From Lacticaseibacillus kribbianus (GTDB lineage: Bacteria > Bacillota > Bacilli > Lactobacillales > Lactobacillaceae), in NCBI RefSeq assembly GCF_020180945.1, contig NZ_JAIPUL010000003.1, positions 62,001 through 126,000 of the forward strand: DNA of 64,000 nt, written 5' to 3'. The notes under the pieces were generated by a model. The model made no database searches, had not been told where the DNA came from, and was given only the letters and a program-made list of their open reading frames with translations. Both the position numbers and the translations under genes were made by a program. Within the stretch, counting starts at the first letter, position 1; each line of letters opens with the position of its first letter. Shown piece after piece: positions 9,187 through 16,230 of the stretch.

Positions 9187-9192
9187 TATAAT
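9187..9192 (+). promoter_or_regulatory. -10 box of the surface-protein gene
   Basis: A perfect TATAAT 30 bases before the TTG start at 9222, right after the terminator. No convincing -35 sits at 16-18 bp. Confidence 0.45.
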
Positions 9193-9221
9193 TAACCTAC
9201 TTTGGATGTGGGGGACTTGCT

Positions 9222-9974
9222 TTGAAAAAATCAATTTTGGCGCCGGTGGCCGTCGCTTTTCTCGGTATGATGCTTCTGCTCGGTGCCATTTCGACTCGAG
9301 GCGGCGACACCGGGGAGCAATCCGGCGCGTCGTCCGAGTCGACGGGCGCAACGGCGCACGATGCCGCGGATGCGGCCGCCGAGAGCACCGACGAGGACTG
9401 GCTCGACGCCGTTGTGGGTGAGCGCGAGGAGACGAAGCGCGCTGCACCCGCCGACGTTAAAAGCGACGATTGGATCGATGACGACGGCGGGTGGACCCTC
9501 GATCCGAACAATCCGGGGATTGCCGACGCGGCAGACGCCGGTGCCGGCACGGCGTCAAGCGCCGCTCCAGCGGCCGCCAGTAGCTCGACGCCGGCCGCGC
9601 CCAGCGCGTCCCGCCGCGCCGCTCCAGCAGCCGCCAGCAGCACGCGCACGGCCCCGGCGGCATCCAGCAGCAACCAGCGCACCACGCCGGCGGCATCCAG
9701 CAGCAGCCAGCGCACCACGCCGGCCGCGGCCGCCTCGAGCACCGGCCGCGCCGGTCAGACGTCAACGCGGGGTCACTACGCCTACAAGCCGGTGCCCAAG
9801 ACCGGTGACCAGGTCACGGTCTACGTCAGTGCCCGCATTCCGGGGCGTTACCACCTGAACCCTAACTGCAGCGGCCTGACGCGGCGCGGCGGCGGCACGG
9901 CGATGACGCTGGCGCAGGCCCGCCAGCAGGGGTACGGCTACTTCTGCGCGTACGAGCGGTACGGCAGCGACTAG
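9222..9974 (+). CDS. Secreted or membrane-anchored protein with Ser/Ala/Pro-rich stalk
   Basis: A 250-residue protein starting at TTG 9222 after GGATGTGGGGG. Residues 4-24 (ILAPVAVAFLGMMLLLGAI) form an N-terminal signal/anchor helix. An acidic segment (about 28-90) and a Ser/Ala/Pro/Thr low-complexity stretch (about 105-185) follow; the stretch is partly encoded by a 33-bp tandem repeat. The C-terminal 60 residues contain TVYVSARIPGRYHLNPNCSGL and MTLAQARQQGYGYFC. This is the small 'YHxxxxCxGL...MTLxQAxxxGYxxC' module often found at the C-terminus of secreted nucleases and surface proteins of Gram-positive bacteria. Its role is unclear; cell-wall exposure is inferred from the architecture. 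It has its own promoter and terminator. Confidence 0.75.
   Translation: MKKSILAPVAVAFLGMMLLLGAISTRGGDTGEQSGASSESTGATAHDAADAAAESTDEDWLDAVVGEREETKRAAPADVKSDDWIDDDGGWTLDPNNPGIADAADAGAGTASSAAPAAASSSTPAAPSASRRAAPAAASSTRTAPAASSSNQRTTPAASSSSQRTTPAAAASSTGRAGQTSTRGHYAYKPVPKTGDQVTVYVSARIPGRYHLNPNCSGLTRRGGGTAMTLAQARQQGYGYFCAYERYGSD
9657..9722 (+). repeat. 33-bp tandem repeat within the stalk region
   Basis: Two adjacent 33-bp copies (9657-9689 and 9690-9722) differ by one base and encode AASSSNQRTTP and AASSSSQRTTP. Such in-frame repeats can change copy number and stalk length. Confidence 0.8.
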
Positions 9975-9999
9975 CACGGTGCCCGCCAACTGCGTCACG

Positions 10000-10041
10000 A
10001 AATAAGCGACCACCTCGAACCAGTGAGGTGGTCGCTTATTT
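10000..10041. terminator. Bidirectional terminator between convergent genes
   Basis: A perfect 17-bp stem (arms 10000-10016 and 10025-10041; AAATAAGCGACCACCTC and its complement) with an 8-base loop. It separates the surface-protein gene (+) from the ROK gene (-). Confidence 0.9.
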
Positions 10042-10106
10042 GCGTGCGTGGCCCGGCAGTCGGGGCCTGGGGGAGTTTTTGGGGGAGGTCAACCGCGGTG
10101 CGGGTC

Positions 10107-11042
10107 TTAGCTGCGGTGGAAGGTCTGGTACACGGCGCCGAGCAGGCCGGCGTCGTTTTTCAGCTGGGTCGGCTTGACCGGGGTGTCGATCACCGGCTGG
10201 ATGCGCGCCAGGCTCTTGTGGCGGCGCTTGAGGTCTGAGACGGCCGCGGCGAGGCCCGCGCGGAAGTCGGCGTTGGCGCTGATGCCGCCGCCGACCAGGA
10301 TCAGCTCGGGGTCAAAGGCGGCGATCAGGTCGATCAGGCCAAGCGCGATGTCGGCGTAAAACTGGTTCAGCATGCCTTGGGCCAACAGCTCGCCGCCGGC
10401 CGCGGCGGCGTAGAGCTGGCGCGCGTCGTACACGCGAGGAAAATCGGGGTCCAGCTGGCGCTTGGCGCGCGTGTACTGGCGGCACAGGCCGTCGACCACG
10501 GCGCTGGTGGCGTTCAGGGAGTGGCGTTCGAGGTCCGTGGTCAGGTCGTAGTTTTCGGTGATCATCCAGCCGAACTCGCCGGCCATGCCGTGGCCGCCGC
10601 GGTAGATCTGGTCGTTGATCACGATGCCGCCGCCGACGCCGGTGCCGAGCACCACGCAGAGGTAGTCGTGCACGCCGCGCGCGGCGCCCAGCCACTGCTC
10701 GGCGATAGCTGCCGCGTTCGCGTCGTTTTCCACGGTGGTGGGCAGGCCGCACGCCTGTTCCACTAGGTGGCCGAAGTCGGTCTGGTACAGGCACTGGATG
10801 GCGCCGGCGGTGATCAGGTAGCCGTCTTTGCGGACGATGCCGGGCATGGAGATGCCGATGGCGCAAGCCTCTGGGTAGTCCTTGCGGTACTGGGCGACGA
10901 TGGTCGAAACGGCGGTGAGGATGCTGGCCTGGTCCTTGGGGGTGGGGATGGCGGCCTTGGTCAGGATGTGGCCGTCAACGTCTACGACGCCGTGCTTGAT
11001 GGTGGTGCCGCCGAAGTCAAAACCGATGTAAGTCTGGGTCAT
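10107..11042 (-). CDS. ROK family sugar kinase
   Basis: A 311-residue ROK protein. It shows IGFDFGGTTIKHG at the N-terminus, VENDANAAAIAE and VVLGTGVGGGIV in the core, and a C-terminal PELILVGGGIS. The cysteine zinc motif is missing, as in several ROK kinases of lactic acid bacteria that phosphorylate beta-glucosides or N-acetyl sugars. The start at 11042 (MTQTYIGF) has AGAGGT upstream and is preferred over a more upstream in-frame ATG lying inside the GH9-like gene. It is the last gene of the LacI-controlled minus-strand operon and follows the GH9-like gene by 8 bases. Likely role: phosphorylation of the product of that enzyme or of an imported disaccharide. Confidence 0.83.
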   Translation of the reverse strand: MTQTYIGFDFGGTTIKHGVVDVDGHILTKAAIPTPKDQASILTAVSTIVAQYRKDYPEACAIGISMPGIVRKDGYLITAGAIQCLYQTDFGHLVEQACGLPTTVENDANAAAIAEQWLGAARGVHDYLCVVLGTGVGGGIVINDQIYRGGHGMAGEFGWMITENYDLTTDLERHSLNATSAVVDGLCRQYTRAKRQLDPDFPRVYDARQLYAAAAGGELLAQGMLNQFYADIALGLIDLIAAFDPELILVGGGISANADFRAGLAAAVSDLKRRHKSLARIQPVIDTPVKPTQLKNDAGLLGAVYQTFHRS

Positions 11043-11050
11043 TGTTTGAT

Positions 11051-12817
11051 TTACCTCTTTTGCTGCAGGTGAGTGAGTTGGCCGAGCGCCAGGAGCGCCC
11101 AGGAGACGTGCGGGATCCATTGTTCGGCCCAGCGCCAGTTGTCGGCGACGCCTTCTTCGGGCCCGCGCACGAAGGCGATGTCGCCTTCGTCCGTAATTCC
11201 GCTCGTGATGCCGTTGACGATGCCGCCGGGGGCGTTCAGGAAGTCTTCGCGCTGGCCAAAATGGTACTGGATGTGGTTGCGGCCGAAGCCCTCGATCATC
11301 GAGGAATCGAACGGGTTACAGCCGGCAATCCAGTTGAGCTGCGCCTGGCCGAACGCGGTGAGCGCCGCGGCCAGATCCGCGTCTTCGGTCACCTCAGCCA
11401 GCTTGAAGGCCGCGGTGGCGAGGCTTGCGAGCCGGGCGTTTTCGCCCTGCCACCACGGGGCGGCGGCGGTGTGGTGCGGGAAGAAGAACTGGGCGCGCAG
11501 CCGGTCCTTGGGATCGTTTTTGGCCAGCAGGCGCGGGTAGTCGAAGGGGTTATTGACCGCGTGGCTGACGGCCAACAGTGCGGTCATCGCACGCGTCGCC
11601 GTGGCGATGGCCGCCGCCTGCGCGGCCGCGTCCTTTTCGACGGCGGCGTACAGCAGCAGTGCAAGCACTGGCAGGCCCTCGTCGGCGGGGTGGAAGAACG
11701 GCATGTCCTGGTCGACCGCCAGCCACCAGGTGCCGTCGAAGCTGGTGCCGGCGTCTGCGATGCGCTTGGCCCAGCCGCGGGCCTGCAGGAGGTAGCCGTA
11801 CTCCGCAGTGGTCTTGAACAGCTCGGTGGCGGCCAAAAGCGCGCAGTAGGCGTCGACCAGGTTGGTCTTGCCGTCGTTGGTCAGCTCGTTGTTGTGCGCG
11901 TTCAGGTAGCGGTAGGCGTCCTTGGCCGCCTGGATCTTGGCCTCCTGGGTGAACGCGGCGCCCGGATAGTAGTGGCGGCCCGCAATCGCCAGGGCGGCGA
12001 TGGTCGTGCCGCCCCCGGCGCGAAACGAGGTCTCGTAGTTCAGGTCCGTGACGGTTTCGGCGTCTCGGGTCTCGGCCTCACCGAACTGGTCGCTGCTGTG
12101 GTGCAGCTCGTAGGCCATCGCCCGGGAGTCGGAGACCACGGCGAAGGCGTCGGGGCGATCGACCGACTTGATGAAGGCGCGCGTCGGCACCAGCCGCCGC
12201 ATCAGCGAGTCGCTGCCGTAGTTGGCCTCATCGAGGATGCGGCGCAGGACCACGGCGTAGTCCTCGGGCCCGTCTGCGAGCTGCTCGGCCAGCTGGTAGA
12301 AGGCGTAGGCGGAAAAGCCGGCCTGTTGCGGGTTGTAGTAGGCGGTGTGGGACTGGTGGGTCAGGTGAACGCCGACGTCGCCGGTGGCGTCGAACCACCC
12401 GCCGGACACGTCCCAGGTCCCCTCGCGCGGCCCCTGGAAGCGGGCGGCGGCATCGCTTGCGGCCCACTCGCCGCTGGCGCGTTGGCCCTTGAACCAGTAG
12501 GTCAAAGCCGAGGTCAGGCGAAGCGCCATCGATCCGGTATCGATGGTGAAGCGCGGCGAGTCGACGACCTGTTCGCCCTCCGTCAGGCGAAGCACGAAGC
12601 GGCCGGTGCCGCGAAAGGCCGAGAAGTCAAGCGTTGCGTACTGCCCGGTGTGCCAGTGCGCCACCGGCCCGACCGGCGCCACCGTGCCGGTGAACACGAC
12701 GGTGCCCGTCGCGTCCAGCAGCGTGAACTGCGTCGCGGTCGGAACGCTTGCGGACTGGACCACGGCGCGCTTGGGCAGGTCCTTTTGGTAGCCGATCTGA
12801 TTGATGAGAATTTGCAT
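11051..12817 (-). CDS. Glycoside hydrolase family 9-like enzyme
   Basis: A 588-residue cytoplasmic protein. Residues 1-95 form the Ig-like CelD_N domain (NQIGYQKDLPKRAVV at the start). Residues about 100-585 form the (alpha/alpha)6 GH9 domain. The catalytic-base loop reads GGWFDATGDVG (about 140-149), against the usual GGWYDAGD, with one inserted Thr. The C-terminal signature GCNPFDSSMIEGFGRNH is present. No signal peptide, dockerin or CBM is seen, so it acts on imported oligosaccharides rather than cellulose. GH9 includes endoglucanases and exo-beta-glucosaminidases; the SIS-domain protein next door makes an amino-sugar substrate worth considering. AGGAGGCG lies before the start. Confidence 0.8.
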   Translation of the reverse strand: MQILINQIGYQKDLPKRAVVQSASVPTATQFTLLDATGTVVFTGTVAPVGPVAHWHTGQYATLDFSAFRGTGRFVLRLTEGEQVVDSPRFTIDTGSMALRLTSALTYWFKGQRASGEWAASDAAARFQGPREGTWDVSGGWFDATGDVGVHLTHQSHTAYYNPQQAGFSAYAFYQLAEQLADGPEDYAVVLRRILDEANYGSDSLMRRLVPTRAFIKSVDRPDAFAVVSDSRAMAYELHHSSDQFGEAETRDAETVTDLNYETSFRAGGGTTIAALAIAGRHYYPGAAFTQEAKIQAAKDAYRYLNAHNNELTNDGKTNLVDAYCALLAATELFKTTAEYGYLLQARGWAKRIADAGTSFDGTWWLAVDQDMPFFHPADEGLPVLALLLYAAVEKDAAAQAAAIATATRAMTALLAVSHAVNNPFDYPRLLAKNDPKDRLRAQFFFPHHTAAAPWWQGENARLASLATAAFKLAEVTEDADLAAALTAFGQAQLNWIAGCNPFDSSMIEGFGRNHIQYHFGQREDFLNAPGGIVNGITSGITDEGDIAFVRGPEEGVADNWRWAEQWIPHVSWALLALGQLTHLQQKR

Positions 12818-12828
12818 GATTGCGCCTC

Positions 12829-13923
12829 CTAGACGTAGTGCTGCTGCACGGTCTTGTTGTGAACCTTATCGGAGAAGTCGGTGAAAATCTGATCGGAAAG
12901 GTTGACGCCGCGGGCCGTGGTGATTTCCCAGGCCAGCACCTGGAAAACGGTCGCACCGATCAGCGGCACCTTGAACTCGTCTTCAACGGCCGGCAGGCGC
13001 AGCGTGCTTGGGGCGGCCGGCGTGTCTTGCCGAAACGAGACCGTGAAGACGTGGTCCGTGTAGGTCCGCTCGTAGTCGCAAAGGGCCTGGGCCTTGGCGT
13101 GAACCGCCGGCGCGCAGGGGGTGGCGATGAAAAAAAGCCGGTGTTGGGCGTTGACGCTGAGGTACGGCCCGTGCATGTAGGCCTCAAGCTCGATGCCCTC
13201 GCTGGGCAGGCGGATCACCTCAGTGAACTTGGTCGCCATCTCGGCCAGCGTGCCGATGCTCGGCCCGTACGCGATGGCTGTGTACTGCGGCGCCGTGGTC
13301 AGGTCCGTGCGGTGGGCCTCAAAAAACGCTTGGGTGCGCGCAATCACGGTGTCGAACTGGCCGGCGATGGCGGCCAGTTCGGCAAGCTCTGCGCGCTCCT
13401 GGTCCGCCGACACTCTACCGCACAAGGCGGCCGCACGCAAGCCCAGCAGCATCAGGCTCAGGGTGGTGGCGGTGAAGCCGAGGGTGACGTAGCCGACCTG
13501 CTCGTGGCCGATCTGGATGTCGAGCGTCAGGTCGGCGGCCTGCGCAAGCTCCTTGTCCGGCGCGCTGGTCACCGCCAGGCTCACCAGGTTGGGCCGCGCC
13601 TGCTTGACTTTCGCCAGCGCCTCCAGGGTGCTGGTGCTTTGGCCGCTTTGGGAGACGGCGACAACGGCGGTCAGGTCGGGGGCAATCTGATCGTAGTGCG
13701 CAAAGTGGTAGGGCTCACGGATGTCGAAGTGAACCCCCAGCTGACGTTCAATGTAGTACTTGGCGCTCAAGGCGGCGTTGTAGCTGGAGCCGGTGGCGAG
13801 CACCAGCCAGTGCCCGGTCTGTGGCAGCCGCGCGGCGAGCGGCGTGAAGTGGGCGGGGTAAGACCGCAGCATTTCCGGCAGGTGCACCTGCTCTTGGTGG
13901 ATGTAACTCAGCATGGTCGGCAT
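12829..13923 (-). CDS. SIS-domain sugar isomerase/deaminase-like protein
   Basis: A 364-residue protein with two SIS (sugar isomerase) domains at about residues 35-170 and 200-330. The phosphosugar-binding signatures LATGSSYNAALSAKYY and VVAVSQSGQSTSTLEAL resemble the isomerase half of GlmS and the AgaS/FrlB family. Such proteins act on amino-sugar phosphates or fructosamine phosphates. It is first in the minus-strand operon (SIS, GH9-like, ROK), with AAAGGA upstream and a LacI-type operator 21 bases before its start. Together the operon suggests uptake, hydrolysis, phosphorylation and deamination/isomerisation of an amino-sugar or glycated oligosaccharide (inference). Confidence 0.8.
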   Translation of the reverse strand: MPTMLSYIHQEQVHLPEMLRSYPAHFTPLAARLPQTGHWLVLATGSSYNAALSAKYYIERQLGVHFDIREPYHFAHYDQIAPDLTAVVAVSQSGQSTSTLEALAKVKQARPNLVSLAVTSAPDKELAQAADLTLDIQIGHEQVGYVTLGFTATTLSLMLLGLRAAALCGRVSADQERAELAELAAIAGQFDTVIARTQAFFEAHRTDLTTAPQYTAIAYGPSIGTLAEMATKFTEVIRLPSEGIELEAYMHGPYLSVNAQHRLFFIATPCAPAVHAKAQALCDYERTYTDHVFTVSFRQDTPAAPSTLRLPAVEDEFKVPLIGATVFQVLAWEITTARGVNLSDQIFTDFSDKVHNKTVQQHYV

Positions 13924-13943
13924 GACAACACGTTCCTTTCTTT

Positions 13944-13957
13944 TGACAACGTTATCA
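13944..13957. promoter_or_regulatory. LacI-type operator upstream of the SIS/GH9/ROK operon
   Basis: TGACAACGTTATCA, one mismatch from the palindrome TGATAACGTTATCA. It lies in the 64-bp gap between lacI and the SIS gene. Confidence 0.75.
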
Positions 13958-13987
13958 AAATTAGCCGCAAAAATAGCGGCGGGGCCG

Positions 13988-15067
13988 CTACTCGTTCTTG
14001 GCGGCGCGCGCCTGGCGCTTCAGCAGGTTGCCGCAGGACTCGCGGATCACCAGCTGGGGATCTGCGATGACCGGCGCCTCGGGGGTCTCCCCGTCGATCA
14101 TCTTGATCAGGGTCAAGACGGCGGCGCGGCCCAGGATGTCGTTGTGGTAATCCACGGTGGTCAGGCGGGGGATGTCCCACTCACCGTCCGGGAACAGCTC
14201 GCAGCTGGCGACGGCGATGTCTTGCGGCACGTCCTTGCCCGCGTCCTTGGCGGCGCGGATCGCGCCCAGCGCCACGCGGTCGTTGATGGCGACCACCGCT
14301 TCAACGGGCCGGTCGCTTTGCAGCAGGCGCTGCATGCTTTCGTAGCCGTCTTGAATGTAGTAGTCGCTCAGGAAAACGGCCTCCGGATCGTAGTCGGCGT
14401 AAAGCGTCATGGCCGACTCGAAGGCGTTCAGGCGCATGGTGGTGATTTTGATGCCTGGCTCCCCGCCGACGAAGCCGATGCGGCGGTAGCCCGTCGCCAG
14501 CAGGTGCGCGGTCACGACCTGCGTGGCCAGCTTCTCGTTGCGCTCGATGAACAGCGCCTTGCAGTCGGCGACGGGGTGGCCGACGATCACGGTCGGGATT
14601 CGCTCGGACAGGGTGTTGAGGCCGGCGAGGTACCGCGGATCCGGCACCTCCCGGTCGATCTCGCCGCCGAGGATGATCACGCCGTCGACCTTTTTTTCCT
14701 GCACCAGGGTGAACACGCCGACCTCTTCGGAGGCAGCGCCGGCCGATTGGGTGCGGCCGGCCGTCATGGTGTTGAACAAAAGCAGCGTGTAGCCGGCCTC
14801 CTTGCTGTTCAGCTCGATCTGGGCGATCAGCGCGGTGAAGTAGGGGCTGGTGATGTCCGGGACGATCACGGCCAGGGTGTTGGTCTTCTTGGAGACCATG
14901 CTGCGCGCGACCATGCTGGGCTGAAACCCGTTCTCCTTGATCACCTGGCGCACCCGGCGCTCCTTGTCCGGGCGCACGGAGGGCTTGTGGTTGATGACGC
15001 GTGACACGGTTGACACGGACACGTCAGCCAGCGCGGCAATTTCTTTGATGGTTAGATTCTTGGGCAT
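13988..15067 (-). CDS. LacI family transcriptional regulator
   Basis: A 359-residue regulator. The N-terminal helix-turn-helix and hinge helix are clear (TIKEIAALADVSVSTVSRV at residues 6-24), followed by the periplasmic-binding-protein-like sensor domain (from about 62, TLAVIVPDITSPYF). It is divergent from the ROK/GH9/epimerase operon and upstream of the SIS/GH9/ROK operon. Palindromic LacI operators flank both promoters and reappear at the ThuA/ABC operon, so it probably controls all three and itself. The effector is likely the imported sugar or its phosphate. The C-terminus (LLKRQARAAKNE) is basic. Confidence 0.92.
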   Translation of the reverse strand: MPKNLTIKEIAALADVSVSTVSRVINHKPSVRPDKERRVRQVIKENGFQPSMVARSMVSKKTNTLAVIVPDITSPYFTALIAQIELNSKEAGYTLLLFNTMTAGRTQSAGAASEEVGVFTLVQEKKVDGVIILGGEIDREVPDPRYLAGLNTLSERIPTVIVGHPVADCKALFIERNEKLATQVVTAHLLATGYRRIGFVGGEPGIKITTMRLNAFESAMTLYADYDPEAVFLSDYYIQDGYESMQRLLQSDRPVEAVVAINDRVALGAIRAAKDAGKDVPQDIAVASCELFPDGEWDIPRLTTVDYHNDILGRAAVLTLIKMIDGETPEAPVIADPQLVIRESCGNLLKRQARAAKNE

Positions 15068-15149
15068 CTCAGCAGCTCTTTTCTCCTAGGCACACGGGGC
15101 ATCCGACACTGCTAAGTTTATTGCAGATGGGCTCAAAAGGCAACTGTTG

Positions 15150-15165
15150 TTGATAACGTTCTCAA
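15150..15165. promoter_or_regulatory. LacI-type operator upstream of the divergent promoter
   Basis: TTGATAACGTTCTCAA, a near-palindrome just upstream of the -35 box of the ROK/GH9 operon and in the lacI leader. Suited to autoregulation and co-repression. Confidence 0.75.
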
Positions 15166-15173
15166 GCTTAATC

Positions 15174-15202
15174 TTGACGCGGGTTGCGCTTACAAATATA
15201 CT
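15174..15202 (+). promoter_or_regulatory. Promoter of the ROK/GH9/epimerase operon
   Basis: TTGACG (15174-15179), a 17-bp spacer and TATACT (15197-15202). A close sigma-A type promoter bracketed by two LacI-type operators. Confidence 0.8.
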
Positions 15203-15233
15203 GTAGCCGTGAAGTTGAACCAAATAGGCTTAG

Positions 15234-15247
15234 TAGAAACGTTATCA
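15234..15247. promoter_or_regulatory. Downstream LacI-type operator
   Basis: TAGAAACGTTATCA, with one intact half-site, lies between the promoter and the TTG start. It sits about 84 bp from the operator at 15150, a spacing that would allow looping. Confidence 0.6.
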
Positions 15248-15261
15248 GAGGTGGTGCAATT

Positions 15262-16230
15262 TTGACAAAACCAGATACGGTGCTTGCCGTCGATCTCGGC
15301 GGAACGAAGATTCTGGTGGGCGAGGTGACCCGGGACGGTGAGGTGCTTTCCCGGGTTCGTTACAAGTCCGACGTGAGTGCCCAACGCGTGGCGGTGAACA
15401 TGATTAAGTCCGCCATCACGCATTACCTGAACACCCAGGAACACCTTGGCAACATTGTCGCGGTGGGTATCGGGGTGGTCGGGCGCGTCGACAGCCAGGC
15501 CGGCGTCTGGCGCGAGATTAGCCCGGAGCTGGCCGTGCCGATTCCAATTACGGAAGAGGTCACGACCATGTGCGGCCTGCCGTGCTTCGTCGCCAACGAC
15601 GTCGTGTGCGGCACCCTCGCCGAGATGAAGCTCGGCATCGGCCAGCGCACGCGCGACCTGATCTACATCAACGTCGGCACGGGCATTGCCGCCGGCATTG
15701 TGAGCGCCGGGCACTTGATTGTCGGCAAGCACAACGACGCCGGCGAGATCGGCCACATGGTGGTCGACGTCGATTCCCCGGTGCGCTGCGTGTGCGGCCG
15801 CTACGGCTGCGTGGAGGCGCTCGCCTCTGGGCTTGGCATGAGCAACATCGCCAAGCGCATGCTGCCGCAGTATCCGGACACGCGCCTGGCGGTGAACGCG
15901 GACGGCCGCATTGCCGTCGAGGACCTGGTCGCCGGCTACGGCGCAGGCGACGCGCTGGCCAAGTGCGTGATCGACCAGGCGCTGGACGCCCTGGCGTGCC
16001 TGACGATGAACCTGGTGTACACGTCCAACCCCCAGGCCGTGGTTTTCGGCGGCGGGGTGATGGCGGACGGCTGGATGCTTGAGCGGCTGCAGCCGCTGAT
16101 TCAGGCCAAGGTCGGACGCTTCGTGAAGTACGGGTTCACCACCACAACCCTGGATTCGACCAGGATTGCGCTGAAGGGGTGCGCCGTGTTAGCCTTTTCA
16201 CGACTGAAGGGAGAGGACCTGACGAGATGA
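15262..16230 (+). CDS. ROK family sugar kinase with zinc motif
   Basis: A 322-residue ROK protein. It has AVDLGGTKILVGEV at the N-terminus, the ROK signature region YINVGTGIAAGIV, and the zinc cluster CVCGRYGCVEA. This differs from the two other ROK kinases of the window, which lack the cysteines. The TTG start at 15262 is chosen because AGAGGTGG precedes it; the frame is open further upstream but runs through the promoter. Glucokinase, mannokinase or beta-glucoside kinase activity are all possible. There is no N-terminal helix-turn-helix, so it is a kinase rather than a NagC/XylR-type repressor. It overlaps the GH9-like gene by ATGA. Confidence 0.85.
   Translation: MTKPDTVLAVDLGGTKILVGEVTRDGEVLSRVRYKSDVSAQRVAVNMIKSAITHYLNTQEHLGNIVAVGIGVVGRVDSQAGVWREISPELAVPIPITEEVTTMCGLPCFVANDVVCGTLAEMKLGIGQRTRDLIYINVGTGIAAGIVSAGHLIVGKHNDAGEIGHMVVDVDSPVRCVCGRYGCVEALASGLGMSNIAKRMLPQYPDTRLAVNADGRIAVEDLVAGYGAGDALAKCVIDQALDALACLTMNLVYTSNPQAVVFGGGVMADGWMLERLQPLIQAKVGRFVKYGFTTTTLDSTRIALKGCAVLAFSRLKGEDLTR

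Noticed and set aside
15184-15261. Upstream extension of the ROK kinase gene to 15184
   Set aside because: The extension would cover the -10 region and an operator; the TTG at 15262 has a proper ribosome binding site and gives the normal ROK N-terminus.
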